Assembly (NCBI GenBank): GCA_027352645.1
Contig: DAIEIL010000011.1
Location: forward strand, 1-20,642
Source: Rhodobiaceae bacterium
GTDB taxonomy: Bacteria > Pseudomonadota > Alphaproteobacteria > Parvibaculales > Parvibaculaceae
Length of the DNA: 20,642 nucleotides
Direction: 5' to 3'
This document shows positions 1 to 7,181 of the stretch, piece by piece. The notes under the pieces were generated by a model. It was not told where the DNA came from and did no database searches. It saw nothing but the letters and a program-made list of their open reading frames with translations. Numbering within the stretch: the stretch's first letter is position 1; every line of letters begins with the position of its first letter. Both the position numbers and the translations under genes were made by a program.

Positions 1-3
1 TAG

Positions 4-885
4 TCAGCCGTTTTTGGGCTTTTCTTCGGCTCCGAGCGCATCGGCAAGGCGCATCTTCGCGCTGCCGGGCTTCAGGGGCTTCTGCTGGCTTTCATGCGGC
101 GACCAGCCGGTCATGAAGACGATCTCGAAGGTTGCCGTTACCCGCCCGTCGGGCAATCCGAACTTTTCCTGATAGATCTCCGCCGCGCGCAGCAGCGTTC
201 CGCGCCGGAGCGGCGTGCGCCGCCGCTCGATCAGTGCGTTCGTTTCGCCCATGCCGCGCAACTCTGCCATGAGCTTCAGCGCGTTCGCATAGCGCACGGT
301 GATGCGATCGGCATCGACCACGGGAAGCGCGAAGCCCGCGCGCTGGAGGAGCGAGCCCATGTCGCGCAGCTCCACGAATGGCGAAACGCGCGGTGACAAT
401 CCGCCTTCGAGTTCGATCTCCGCTTCGGTCAACGACTGGCGGAGCTCGGTCAGCGTGTCGCCGCCGAAGACAGCGCCAAGGAAAAGCCCGTCAGGCACAA
501 GCGCGCGGCGAATCTGGATCAGCGCGCCCGGAAGATCGTTGGTCCAGTGAAGCGACAGCGCGCTGGCGATGAGATCGAAGCTGCCGTCGCGAAAGGGAAG
601 GCGTTCTTCGTCGGCTGCAAGCCGCAGGCCCTTGCCTCGCGCAATCATCGCGGGGGAGAGATCGGTCGCCACCACGGTTCCGATTTTTCCCGCCGGAAGT
701 TCGGCATGGACGAGCGCGCCGAGATGGCTGCCGAGGTCGAGCGCAAGCGGGAAGTTGCGGTTGACCGCCATGAGCCGGTCGCCGAATTCCTCGACGACGC
801 GGCGAACGAGGAAGTCGTGATCAGCGAATCCGGCCGTGGCCCTTGCGCGGCGTCGCGCATGCAAATTGCGGTCGAAAACGAGCAT
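4..885 (-). CDS. SAM-dependent class I methyltransferase (NDUFAF5/BioC-like)
   Basis: Predicted S-adenosylmethionine-dependent methyltransferase of about 293 residues. The SAM-binding motif I reads LDLGSHLG (about residues 49-56), followed by the acidic-loop segment TDLSPAMIAR and a motif near LPFRDGSFDLI, as in methyltransferase family 11. The N-terminus (MLVFDR followed by an Arg-rich stretch) resembles the alphaproteobacterial relatives of mitochondrial NDUFAF5, a complex I assembly factor, and of BioC. The substrate cannot be read from the sequence. The frame stays open upstream to a TTG at 939, with ATGs at 915, 912, 903 and 885. No candidate has a clear Shine-Dalgarno sequence, so I chose 885 because family alignment begins there. 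The gene is divergent from comF. The class is secure; the exact role and the start are not. Confidence 0.85.
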   Translation of the reverse strand: MLVFDRNLHARRRARATAGFADHDFLVRRVVEEFGDRLMAVNRNFPLALDLGSHLGALVHAELPAGKIGTVVATDLSPAMIARGKGLRLAADEERLPFRDGSFDLIASALSLHWTNDLPGALIQIRRALVPDGLFLGAVFGGDTLTELRQSLTEAEIELEGGLSPRVSPFVELRDMGSLLQRAGFALPVVDADRITVRYANALKLMAELRGMGETNALIERRRTPLRRGTLLRAAEIYQEKFGLPDGRVTATFEIVFMTGWSPHESQQKPLKPGSAKMRLADALGAEEKPKNG

Positions 886-982
886 GGTGGAGGCCTGTTG
901 CATGGCGCGCATCATGGTGATCGTGGGGCCTGCCTGCAAGCGCGGGCTTTGCCCGGAAGCTTCGGAGGGCTAGGTTTCGCAT

Positions 983-1783
983 ATGGACGGGGGCATTGAC
1001 GAAACACCGGGCTTCGCGGAGCGGGGCAGAGGCTGGGCGCGGGCGGCAGTCGGGTTTGGGCGCCGGCTTGCCGACATAGCCTTGCCGCCGCTCTGTCTCT
1101 CCTGCGGTCAGGGGGTCGAGGCGCATGGAGCCCTGTGCGGCACCTGTTGGACGGCCATGGCCTTCATCGAAGCGCCTTTTTGCCCCGTGAGCGGCGTTCC
1201 ATTTCCCTTCGACCCCGGCCCAGGCATTGTCAGCGCTGCGGCGCTCGCCTCGCCGCCACCCTATGCACGGGCCCGCGCGGTCATGCGCTATTCGGACGAG
1301 AGCGCGAGGCTCGTCCACCGCTTCAAATATTCCGACCGCATGGAGGCGGCGCCCGCCTTTGCCCGCTGGATGGCGCGGGCGGGGGCGGAGCTGCTGGAGG
1401 GCGCCGATTTCATCGCGCCGGTGCCGCTTCACAGGCGGCGGCTATTCTCGCGGCGCTTCAACCAGTCGGCGGAACTGGCGCGGCGCATTTCGCACCTCTC
1501 CGCCGTCGCCTTCGTGCCCGATCTCCTGGAGAGGGTGCGGGCGACGCGGCCGCAAGTGGGGCTTTCCGGCGCGGCCCGGCGACGCAATGTGGCGGGCGCC
1601 TTCAGGCTCCGGGCGCGCGCGCGCGAACTGGTGAAGGGCCGGATCGTCGTGATCGTGGACGATGTGATCACGACCGGCGCGACCGTCGAGGCCTGCGCCC
1701 GGGTGCTGAAGGCCGCCGGCACGCGCGAGGTCCGGGTTCTCTGTCTGGCCCGGGTTGTTCCCGGCGAGGGAGCAACTATATGA
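983..1783 (+). CDS. comF: ComF family protein (phosphoribosyltransferase-like)
   Basis: ComF-type protein of 266 residues, related to phosphoribosyltransferases. In competent bacteria ComF helps DNA uptake or processing at the inner face of the membrane; in other bacteria its role is unclear. The N-terminus has the zinc-finger-like cysteines C38-x2-C41, C52-x2-C55 and a further C67. The C-terminal half carries the PRPP-binding loop VVIVDDVITTGAT (about residues 222-234), the hallmark of type I phosphoribosyltransferases. The segment PVPLHRRRLFSRRFNQSAEL is the usual ComF core. The length is close to the family norm of about 240-260. The gene starts about 100 bp from the divergent methyltransferase and lies directly upstream of grxC, an arrangement common in alphaproteobacteria. 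A possible grxC promoter overlaps its stop codon. Confidence 0.93.
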   Translation: MDGGIDETPGFAERGRGWARAAVGFGRRLADIALPPLCLSCGQGVEAHGALCGTCWTAMAFIEAPFCPVSGVPFPFDPGPGIVSAAALASPPPYARARAVMRYSDESARLVHRFKYSDRMEAAPAFARWMARAGAELLEGADFIAPVPLHRRRLFSRRFNQSAELARRISHLSAVAFVPDLLERVRATRPQVGLSGAARRRNVAGAFRLRARARELVKGRIVVIVDDVITTGATVEACARVLKAAGTREVRVLCLARVVPGEGATI

Positions 1784-1784
1784 T
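1755..1784 (+). promoter_or_regulatory. Possible sigma-70 promoter for grxC
   Basis: TTGTTC at 1755-1760, an 18-bp spacer, then TATGAT at 1779-1784, which is one mismatch from TATAAT. The site overlaps the comF stop codon inside an unusually AT-rich patch (about 1774-1800) in otherwise GC-rich DNA. It would let the grxC-amidase-DUF1178 genes be transcribed apart from comF. This is a pattern match only. Confidence 0.35.
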
Positions 1785-1801
1785 ATATAAACCTGTTTTC
1801 T

Positions 1802-1807
1802 GAGGAG
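1802..1807 (+). promoter_or_regulatory. Ribosome binding site deciding the grxC start
   Basis: GAGGAG ends 8 nt before the ATG at 1816. An in-frame GTG at 1807 overlaps this site and could not use it, so 1816 is the start. Confidence 0.75.
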
Positions 1808-1815
1808 TGCCGCCC

Positions 1816-2073
1816 ATGGCGGAAGTGACGATCTACACCACGATGACCTGTCCCTATTGCATGCGGGCCAAGGCCTTGCTCGGCAAGAAGGGCGTGAAGT
1901 TCAACGAGATTGATGTGAGCATGGACGCCGCGAAGCGCGACGAGATGACCGCCCGCGCCAATGGACGTTACACCGTGCCGCAAATCTTCATCGGCGGAAC
2001 GCATGTCGGCGGCTGCGACGATCTCTATGCCCTCGAAGGCCAGGGCAAGCTCGATCCGCTGCTCGCGGCCTGA
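1816..2073 (+). CDS. grxC: Glutaredoxin 3 (GrxC)
   Basis: Small dithiol glutaredoxin of 85 residues that reduces disulfides and glutathione mixed disulfides in the cytoplasm with glutathione as electron donor. Visible family features are the active site C12-P-Y-C15 after the first beta strand, the cis-proline motif YTVPQIFIGG, and the glutathione-contacting GGCDDL near the C-terminus. The length matches the 80-88 residues of bacterial Grx3. The start at 1816 is fixed by GAGGAG 8 nt upstream. The gene is followed after 8 bp by a Nit-type amidase, so the two are almost certainly co-transcribed, consistent with a shared glutathione theme. Confidence 0.96.
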   Translation: MAEVTIYTTMTCPYCMRAKALLGKKGVKFNEIDVSMDAAKRDEMTARANGRYTVPQIFIGGTHVGGCDDLYALEGQGKLDPLLAA

Positions 2074-2081
2074 AGCAAAAC

Positions 2082-2951
2082 ATGACCGGCCCCCGCTCAC
2101 CCTCCTTCATCGCCGCCTGCGTGCAGTTGCGCGCGGGGCGCGATGTCGCGGCGAATACGGAAGCCGCCGTGTCGCTCGTCGCTCGTGCGGCGAATGAGGG
2201 CGCGGGCTTCGTGCTGACGCCGGAGAACACCTCGATCATGGAAGCCGAACGCGGCCTTCTCTTCGAGAAGACGTGGGCTGAGGAAGATGACGCGGCGCTC
2301 GCCGCGCTTCGCGCCGTCGCCCGCGAAAAGAAAATCTGGCTGTCCATCGGTTCGCTGCCAATCAAGGTTGGCGACGCGAAGCTCGCCAATCGCTCTTTTC
2401 TCGTTGCGCCCGATGGCGCCATCGCCGCGCGCTACGACAAGATCCACATGTTCGACGTTGATCTGGCGGGTGGCGAATCCTATCGCGAGTCGCGGAATTT
2501 CGACGCGGGGACCGAAGCGGTGACTGCCGATCTGCCCTGGGGGCGGGTCGGGCTCACGATTTGTTACGACCTTCGCTTTCCCTATCTCTATCGCGCGCTG
2601 GCCCATGCGGGCGCGCGTTTCCTCACCGTGCCCGCGGCCTTCACGCGGCAGACGGGCGAGGCGCATTGGCATATTCTGCTCCGCGCCCGCGCGATCGAGA
2701 ACGGTGCCTTCGTCTTCGCCGCGGCGCAGGGCGGCCGGCACGAGAACGGCCGCGAAACCTTCGGGCACAGTCTCATCGTCGCACCCTGGGGCGAGGTGCT
2801 TGCCGAGGGCGGCACGGAGCCCGGCATCTTCATGGCCGAGATCGATCCGGCAAAGATCGACGAAGCACGTGGCCGCGTGCCGAGCCTTCTCCACGACAAG
2901 GATTTCGAGGTGCCCAGGGCTTCGCTTGCGACCGTGAAGGAAGCGTCATGA
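2082..2951 (+). CDS. Carbon-nitrogen hydrolase, Nit family; probable deaminated-glutathione amidase
   Basis: Nitrilase-superfamily amidase of 289 residues. The catalytic triad is visible as E48 (in TPEN), K120 (in YDKIHMFDVDL) and C161 (in TICYDLRFP). The YDKIHMFDVD signature and overall length fit the Nit1/Nit2 branch rather than nitrilases or NAD synthetases. In E. coli (YbeM) and mammals (Nit1), members hydrolyse deaminated glutathione, a side product of transaminases acting on glutathione. The position directly behind grxC supports that reading, but specificity is inferred. The start lies 8 bp after the grxC stop, and the stop overlaps the next gene start as ATGA, suggesting translational coupling. 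Omega-amidase (Nit2) is the main alternative. Confidence 0.9.
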   Translation: MTGPRSPSFIAACVQLRAGRDVAANTEAAVSLVARAANEGAGFVLTPENTSIMEAERGLLFEKTWAEEDDAALAALRAVAREKKIWLSIGSLPIKVGDAKLANRSFLVAPDGAIAARYDKIHMFDVDLAGGESYRESRNFDAGTEAVTADLPWGRVGLTICYDLRFPYLYRALAHAGARFLTVPAAFTRQTGEAHWHILLRARAIENGAFVFAAAQGGRHENGRETFGHSLIVAPWGEVLAEGGTEPGIFMAEIDPAKIDEARGRVPSLLHDKDFEVPRASLATVKEAS

Positions 2952-3370
2952 TTCGCTACGCGCTTCTCTGCAAGAAAGACCACGAATTCGACGGCTGGTT
3001 CCGTTCGTCATCCGCTTTTGACGAACAGGTCAAGGCCGGAGAGGTCACGTGTCCGGTCTGCGGCAGCGCCGATGTGCGCAAGGGCCTGATGGCGCCGAGC
3101 CTTGCCGGCACGAAGAAGAGCGACAGCATCGACGCGACGCAGGTTGCGCAGAAAATGATCGCCATGATGACGGCGCTCAGGAAACACGTCGAAGAGAATT
3201 GCGATTATGTCGGCGACCAGTTCGCCGAGACCGCGCGCCGCATTCACTATGGCGAGGAAGAGCATCGCGAGATCTATGGCGAGGCGACGCTCGACGAGGC
3301 ACGCGAACTGATCGAGGAAGGCGTCGAAGTCGCGCCACTGCCGGTCGTGCCGCCGAGGCAGGCGAACTGA
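2948..3370 (+). CDS. DUF1178 family protein
   Basis: Protein of 140 residues that I assign to the DUF1178 family from the N-terminus MIRYALLCKKDHEFDGWF and the segment CPVCGSADVRKGLMAPS. C8 and the pair C35-x2-C38 suggest a zinc-ribbon-like fold; no catalytic motif is apparent. A conserved middle region (FAETARRIHYGEEEHREIYG) is acidic and helical. The function is unknown. The start codon lies inside the stop of the amidase gene (ATGA overlap), so the two proteins are translationally coupled. This ordering (grx, Nit amidase, DUF1178) recurs in alphaproteobacteria as far as I recall, hinting at a thiol or metal-linked job. The longer open frame upstream of 2948 is only read-through of the amidase in another frame. 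Confidence 0.88.
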   Translation: MIRYALLCKKDHEFDGWFRSSSAFDEQVKAGEVTCPVCGSADVRKGLMAPSLAGTKKSDSIDATQVAQKMIAMMTALRKHVEENCDYVGDQFAETARRIHYGEEEHREIYGEATLDEARELIEEGVEVAPLPVVPPRQAN

Positions 3371-3376
3371 TTGGGC

Positions 3377-4222
3377 TTAGCGTTTGGATGCGCTGTGGTT
3401 GCCTGATTCAATCGCGGTTATACGATCTTGGTCAACTTTTGCTCCAGCTTTATCGCCCATCTTCGACCTGAGGCTGGAACGATTTCGGAGACATATACTT
3501 GGATTAAATCTGATCGCGGCGTCGTAGTCCGCCAGAGCAAGACTATTCTTGTCAGCGTCTTCGAAGGTCTGACCGCGCTCACAATATGCGTACCCAAACT
3601 TTGGATCTGCGCGAAGTGCTTCATTGAAATCATTCATCGCGAGGTCGATCTGCCCCAGCTTGCGATGCAGGGTTCCACGCTTTGTGATGGCTAACGTATA
3701 GTTGACGGGCAGTCTTGCGCGAATGACGACATCAAAGTCCGAAATGGCCGCTTCATAGCGCTCAAGTGCCTCATTCGTCGTGCCTCGCATGAAGCTGATG
3801 ATTGGATCGCCGGGTACTAGACGCAGCCCGGCGTCGAAATCCGCAATGGCTTTTTTGTGTAGACCGAGAATGTAGAACGTCAAGCCGCGCCCATAAAGCG
3901 CAGCTATAAAATCTGGTTTCAGACGCAACGCCTCATCAAAATCCGCTAACGCGAGCGCATAGCTTTTTTTGTCTCCATAGGACCGCTCCCTATAGGCCGA
4001 ACCACGTATAAAATAGGCTTTCGACAGTTCGCCGGGCGATGTGTTTGGATTTTCGATGACTGAGCCGCATTGAGCGATCGTATCTTCAGGCGCCTGATCG
4101 TTTTTTAGAGCGCATGCGGCATCTGCTGCCAACGAATGGCCGGTGGCCAGCACTCCAAACAGAAGAGAGATAGCGATGAAGATTGCCAGAAGGCGGCACA
4201 CTCCCGTCACTTGTCCGTTCAT
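3377..4222 (-). CDS. Exported tetratricopeptide-repeat protein
   Basis: Protein of 281 residues with a typical Sec signal peptide: a short N-terminus with R10, a hydrophobic run LLAIFIAISLLFGVLA, and a probable cleavage near SLAADA. The rest is about five to six TPR units, recognisable by repeated signatures such as ALADFDEALRLKPD, AIADFDAGLRLVPGD, AISDFDVVIRA, AMNDFNEALRADPK and ALADYDAAIRFNPS. TPR proteins are binding scaffolds, so no specific role can be given; it probably sits in the periplasm. A good Shine-Dalgarno (GGAGAAG) lies about 9 nt before the ATG at 4222. Base composition is much lower in GC than the flanking genes (lines counted by hand give 45-52%), so the gene may be a recent arrival. 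It converges on DUF1178 with only 6 bp between the stops. Confidence 0.85.
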   Translation of the reverse strand: MNGQVTGVCRLLAIFIAISLLFGVLATGHSLAADAACALKNDQAPEDTIAQCGSVIENPNTSPGELSKAYFIRGSAYRERSYGDKKSYALALADFDEALRLKPDFIAALYGRGLTFYILGLHKKAIADFDAGLRLVPGDPIISFMRGTTNEALERYEAAISDFDVVIRARLPVNYTLAITKRGTLHRKLGQIDLAMNDFNEALRADPKFGYAYCERGQTFEDADKNSLALADYDAAIRFNPSICLRNRSSLRSKMGDKAGAKVDQDRITAIESGNHSASKR

Positions 4223-4316
4223 CGGGGCTCTTCTCCATTCCCTTTAAGAGGGTTCGATCACCCCCCTCGGAGAGGTGTTCGGCGTCAAAGGAAATTGAGC
4301 TATATCGTATACTGTC

Positions 4317-5714
4317 TTATGCCACCCCGAACACCGTCTTCAAATATGGATTGAGGAACTTGCCCTCTGGATCGAGCGCCGCCCGCACGGCCAGAAAATC
4401 CTTCCACTTCGGATAGAGCATTTCGAAATCCTTCGCCGTCAGCGTGTTGAGCTTGCCCCAATGCGGGCGGCCTTCATGCTTGCGGTAAATCGGTTCGATC
4501 GCCGCGAAGTAGGGATGATAATCCCATTCGTGGAACTGGTGGACCGCGATCGAGCAGGTCTTGCGCTGATAGAAGGGGCTCAACCAGATGTCGTCCGGCG
4601 CGGTGGTGCGGAACTCGATCGGGAAATAGACCTTGATGTTGTTTTTCTCGATCGTGTCGATGATCTCGCGCAACGCCGCGGGGCCCGCTTCGCGCGGCAG
4701 GTGATATTCCATCTCGTTGAAACGCACGCCGCGTTCGGTGGCGAGCGTCTTGTGGGAATAGTCGACGCGCTCCTCCGCCGCGCGGCCTGCGAGCGCTTTC
4801 TGGATCGCCCAGCGGCGCAGCGAGGGCGCCCAGCCGAGCCAGTCTTCCAGCATCTTCAATTCGCGCAAGCCGTCATCGTCCTCGTTCACGGGCGTCGGCG
4901 TTTCGGGCTCGTTCGTTTCGTTGTTCACGATGCCGAGCGCCATTCCGGAGAAGGGGATGTAGTAGAATTCGAAGTTGCGGTTCTTCGCTTCGAGTTCCGG
5001 CACCTGCTCCAGCATCTCGTCTACGGGTGCGATCCATGTGCGGCGCTTCAGCTTGTAGAGCGGCTGCGCCTGGACGCGGATCTGCGTGATGATACCGAGG
5101 GCGCCGAGGGAAACGCGGGCGGCGTTGAAAATCTCGGGCCGGTTTCCGGCATCGCAGTCGATGGTTTCGCCGGATGCCGTGACGAGGCGCAGGCCCGTCA
5201 CGAAGCTCGACAGCGAGCCGATGCCGATGCCGGTTCCATGCGTGCCGGTCGAGATCGCGCCCGCGAGCGACTGCTTGTTGATGTCCGGCAAATTGGCGAG
5301 TGCGAGGCCGCGCCTTGCAAGCTCTTCCGCCATGGCGGCGAGGCGCGTGCCTGCGCGCACCGTCGCCTGATGGCTTGCTGGATCGTGATCGACGACACCG
5401 GAAATGCGGTCGAGCGTCAGCAGCGTGCCTTCGGTTGGGACGAGGCCGGAGAAGGAGTGGCCGGCGCCAACAGCGCGAATGGGAGCCGATGTCTTCTTCA
5501 GGAGTTCGGCAAGTTCCGCCTCGCTCGCGGGCGCGGCGCGCACCGATGGCTCGCAAGACTGTCCGCCCGACCAGTTGCGCCAGGGAAGAGCCTTGCGCGC
5601 AGGGAGCGGGACCTCCGCGAAGGCGCTTTCAACCAGCGCTGGAATCGTGCCGGTCGCGGCGAGGGCGCTTGCGGCGGTGGCAAGTTTCAGCAGGTTGCGG
5701 CGCGAGGTGTTCAC
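4317..5714 (-). CDS. Tat-exported FAD-linked aldonolactone oxidase (D-arabinono-1,4-lactone oxidase family)
   Basis: VAO-type flavoprotein of 465 residues. The N-terminus has a twin-arginine signal (S4-R-R-N-L-L-K then an Ala-rich hydrophobic stretch to about residue 33), so the folded, flavin-loaded enzyme is likely exported to the periplasm. The FAD-binding domain contains VGAGHSF with H86, the position of covalent flavin attachment in AldO-type enzymes. The C-terminal ALO domain ends with the signature HWGK (418-421), which contacts the lactone or alditol substrate. Family reactions oxidise aldono-lactones or alditols; the natural substrate here is unknown. It lies 12 bp downstream of a cytochrome c gene in the same direction, suggesting cytochrome c rather than oxygen as acceptor, as in galactonolactone dehydrogenases. 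That link is inference. Confidence 0.9.
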   Translation of the reverse strand: MNTSRRNLLKLATAASALAATGTIPALVESAFAEVPLPARKALPWRNWSGGQSCEPSVRAAPASEAELAELLKKTSAPIRAVGAGHSFSGLVPTEGTLLTLDRISGVVDHDPASHQATVRAGTRLAAMAEELARRGLALANLPDINKQSLAGAISTGTHGTGIGIGSLSSFVTGLRLVTASGETIDCDAGNRPEIFNAARVSLGALGIITQIRVQAQPLYKLKRRTWIAPVDEMLEQVPELEAKNRNFEFYYIPFSGMALGIVNNETNEPETPTPVNEDDDGLRELKMLEDWLGWAPSLRRWAIQKALAGRAAEERVDYSHKTLATERGVRFNEMEYHLPREAGPAALREIIDTIEKNNIKVYFPIEFRTTAPDDIWLSPFYQRKTCSIAVHQFHEWDYHPYFAAIEPIYRKHEGRPHWGKLNTLTAKDFEMLYPKWKDFLAVRAALDPEGKFLNPYLKTVFGVA

Positions 5715-5726
5715 GGGGCGTGCCTT

Positions 5727-6095
5727 TCAGTGTTCTTTTTCTTCTTCTGCCGCTTCCGGTGCGGGCGCGGCCATGAACTTCATGAGCGTGAGCAGGTCGT
5801 CCGCCGAACACTCGATGCACTGGCCGAGCGGCGGCATGCCCTTGAAGCCGTTGACGATGTGGTCGCTCAGCACGGATTCGCCCTGCGCGAGGCGCGGCTT
5901 CCATGCGGCGAGGTCATGCGCCGGGGGCGCGCCCGTTTCGGCGTTTTCGTGGCAGGTCTGGCAGGTGTGGCTGTAGATATCGGCAAGACGAGCATCGAGT
6001 TTGACGGGCTCGGCCGCTTCCTTTTTCTCGCCGCAGCCGGAGAGCGCGAGGCTCATCGCCGCCGCAACGGCTGCCGCTTTCCATGCGCGATGCAT
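5727..6095 (-). CDS. Lipoprotein cytochrome c, c5 type
   Basis: Small c-type cytochrome of 122 residues. The start at 6095 has GGGGAG about 9 nt upstream. The N-terminus is a lipoprotein signal ending in the lipobox LSGC, so the protein should be anchored in a membrane facing the periplasm. The haem-binding motif is CQTCH. The axial methionine is probably in GMPPLG, followed by CIEC then SADDL, the disulfide and following segment typical of cytochrome c5-like proteins. The acidic C-terminal tail (PEAAEEEKEH) is distinctive. It is the first gene of a two-gene unit with the Tat-exported lactone oxidase and could accept its electrons. An open frame extends upstream to 6131, but without signal-peptide character. 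Confidence 0.9.
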   Translation of the reverse strand: MHRAWKAAAVAAAMSLALSGCGEKKEAAEPVKLDARLADIYSHTCQTCHENAETGAPPAHDLAAWKPRLAQGESVLSDHIVNGFKGMPPLGQCIECSADDLLTLMKFMAAPAPEAAEEEKEH

Positions 6096-6127
6096 GCCTG
6101 CCCACTCCCCATCATGTCCCTTGATGC

Positions 6128-6156
6128 ACAATGGCGAGGCAGGGTTTTTCCGTCAA
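6128..6156 (-). promoter_or_regulatory. Possible promoter of the cytochrome-lactone oxidase unit
   Basis: Read on the minus strand: TTGACG (6156-6151), 17-bp spacer, CATTGT (6133-6128). The -35 is one base from consensus and the -10 is weak. Transcription would begin near 6121, giving a leader of about 26 nt before the cytochrome start at 6095. Confidence 0.35.
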
Positions 6157-6188
6157 GACACTAGTTATGGCTAGCTTTTATTTCTGTC

Positions 6189-6953
6189 TCATACGGCGGA
6201 CTTCACGACCACGGCCATGTAGTTGACGCCGGTATCGCCGGAGAGCTTCCAGATATCGCTCAGCGGATTATAGCTGACGCCGCTCACCTCACGGACTTCG
6301 AGGCCGGCAGCGACGAGGCCCTGCCGCATTTCGTCCGGCGTCACGAATTTCGACCAGTCGTGCGTGCCGCGCGGCAGCCAGCCAAGCACATATTCGGCGC
6401 CAAGAACCGCAAGGCCGAATGCCTTCATCGTCCGGTTGATCGTGGCCACGATCATGAGGCCGCCGGGCTTCAGCATCGCCGCACACGCCTTGAGGAAGGC
6501 GTCGCGGTCCGCCACATGCTCGATGACCTCCATATTGAGGATGACGTCGAACTGCTCGCCCGCCTCGGCCAGCGCTTCGGCTGTGGTACAGCGATAGTCG
6601 ATATCGAGGCCCTGTTCGCTGGCATGGACGGAGGCTGTGGCGATGTTTTTTTCGCCGGCGTCCGCGCCTAGAACCTCCGCCCCGAGCCGCCGCATGGGCT
6701 CGGAAAGGAGGCCGCCGCCGCAGCCGATATCGAGGAGCCGCAGGCCCGCAAAGGGGTGGAGCGCCTTCGTCTCACGGTCGAAATGCATACAAACGCGTTC
6801 GCGGATGAAGCCAAGCCGAATGGGATTGAACCTGTGCAGCGGACGGAACTTGCCCGCCGGATCCCACCACTCGGCGGCGATAGCCGAAAAGCGGGCAATG
6901 TCGTCCGGATCGACGGTGCTGGGCCCTGCAGGGGCTTTGGCGGTGCTCGTCAT
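6189..6953 (-). CDS. ubiG: Ubiquinone biosynthesis O-methyltransferase UbiG
   Basis: UbiG of 254 residues, catalysing the two SAM-dependent O-methylations of the quinone head group in ubiquinone synthesis, at the inner face of the membrane. Diagnostic sequence: FSAIAAEWWDP at residues 22-32, FNPIRLGFI, SAM motif I LDIGCGGGLLSEP (about 74-86), then LNMEVIEHV and LKPGGLMIVATINRT. All are standard for UbiG. The start at 6953 has GAAGGAAA about 8 nt upstream. A longer frame reaches 7028 but lacks conservation. The gene is divergent from lysC, an arrangement shared with other alphaproteobacteria. Confidence 0.96.
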   Translation of the reverse strand: MTSTAKAPAGPSTVDPDDIARFSAIAAEWWDPAGKFRPLHRFNPIRLGFIRERVCMHFDRETKALHPFAGLRLLDIGCGGGLLSEPMRRLGAEVLGADAGEKNIATASVHASEQGLDIDYRCTTAEALAEAGEQFDVILNMEVIEHVADRDAFLKACAAMLKPGGLMIVATINRTMKAFGLAVLGAEYVLGWLPRGTHDWSKFVTPDEMRQGLVAAGLEVREVSGVSYNPLSDIWKLSGDTGVNYMAVVVKSAV

Positions 6954-7010
6954 CAGAAATTTCCTTCGCAGGTGCGGCATTGCGCGGCGTCGATCTTCGC
7001 CCGGGCCCGG

Positions 7011-7039
7011 TTGCGAGGCCAGTGCCATCCGAGTATGTA
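7011..7039 (+). promoter_or_regulatory. Possible lysC promoter
   Basis: TTGCGA at 7011-7016, 17-bp spacer, TATGTA at 7034-7039, in the 228-bp gap between ubiG and lysC. It would give a lysC leader of roughly 135 nt. I see no lysine-riboswitch-like layout in that leader. Confidence 0.35.
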
Positions 7040-7181
7040 TGGGCTCAGGCCCGGTTCGGCATCAGGTCCATCCCAAACGCGACATGATATAGGGCGTCCG
7101 CATGGCTCGGGTCCAGCGGGGCGGCCGGAACGGGTGTGCGTAAGCTAGAGGTCCTCGGGCCGGAAGACAGGATTTTCAGGA

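Noticed and set aside
4461..6164. A 567-codon plus-strand frame across the lactone oxidase and cytochrome genes
   Set aside because: The minus strand gives two complete proteins with signal peptides and cofactor motifs; the plus-strand translation shows no domain.
7040..7181. Lysine riboswitch in front of lysC
   Set aside because: The leader of about 140 bp is too short, and I see none of the conserved junction pieces or a terminator stem.
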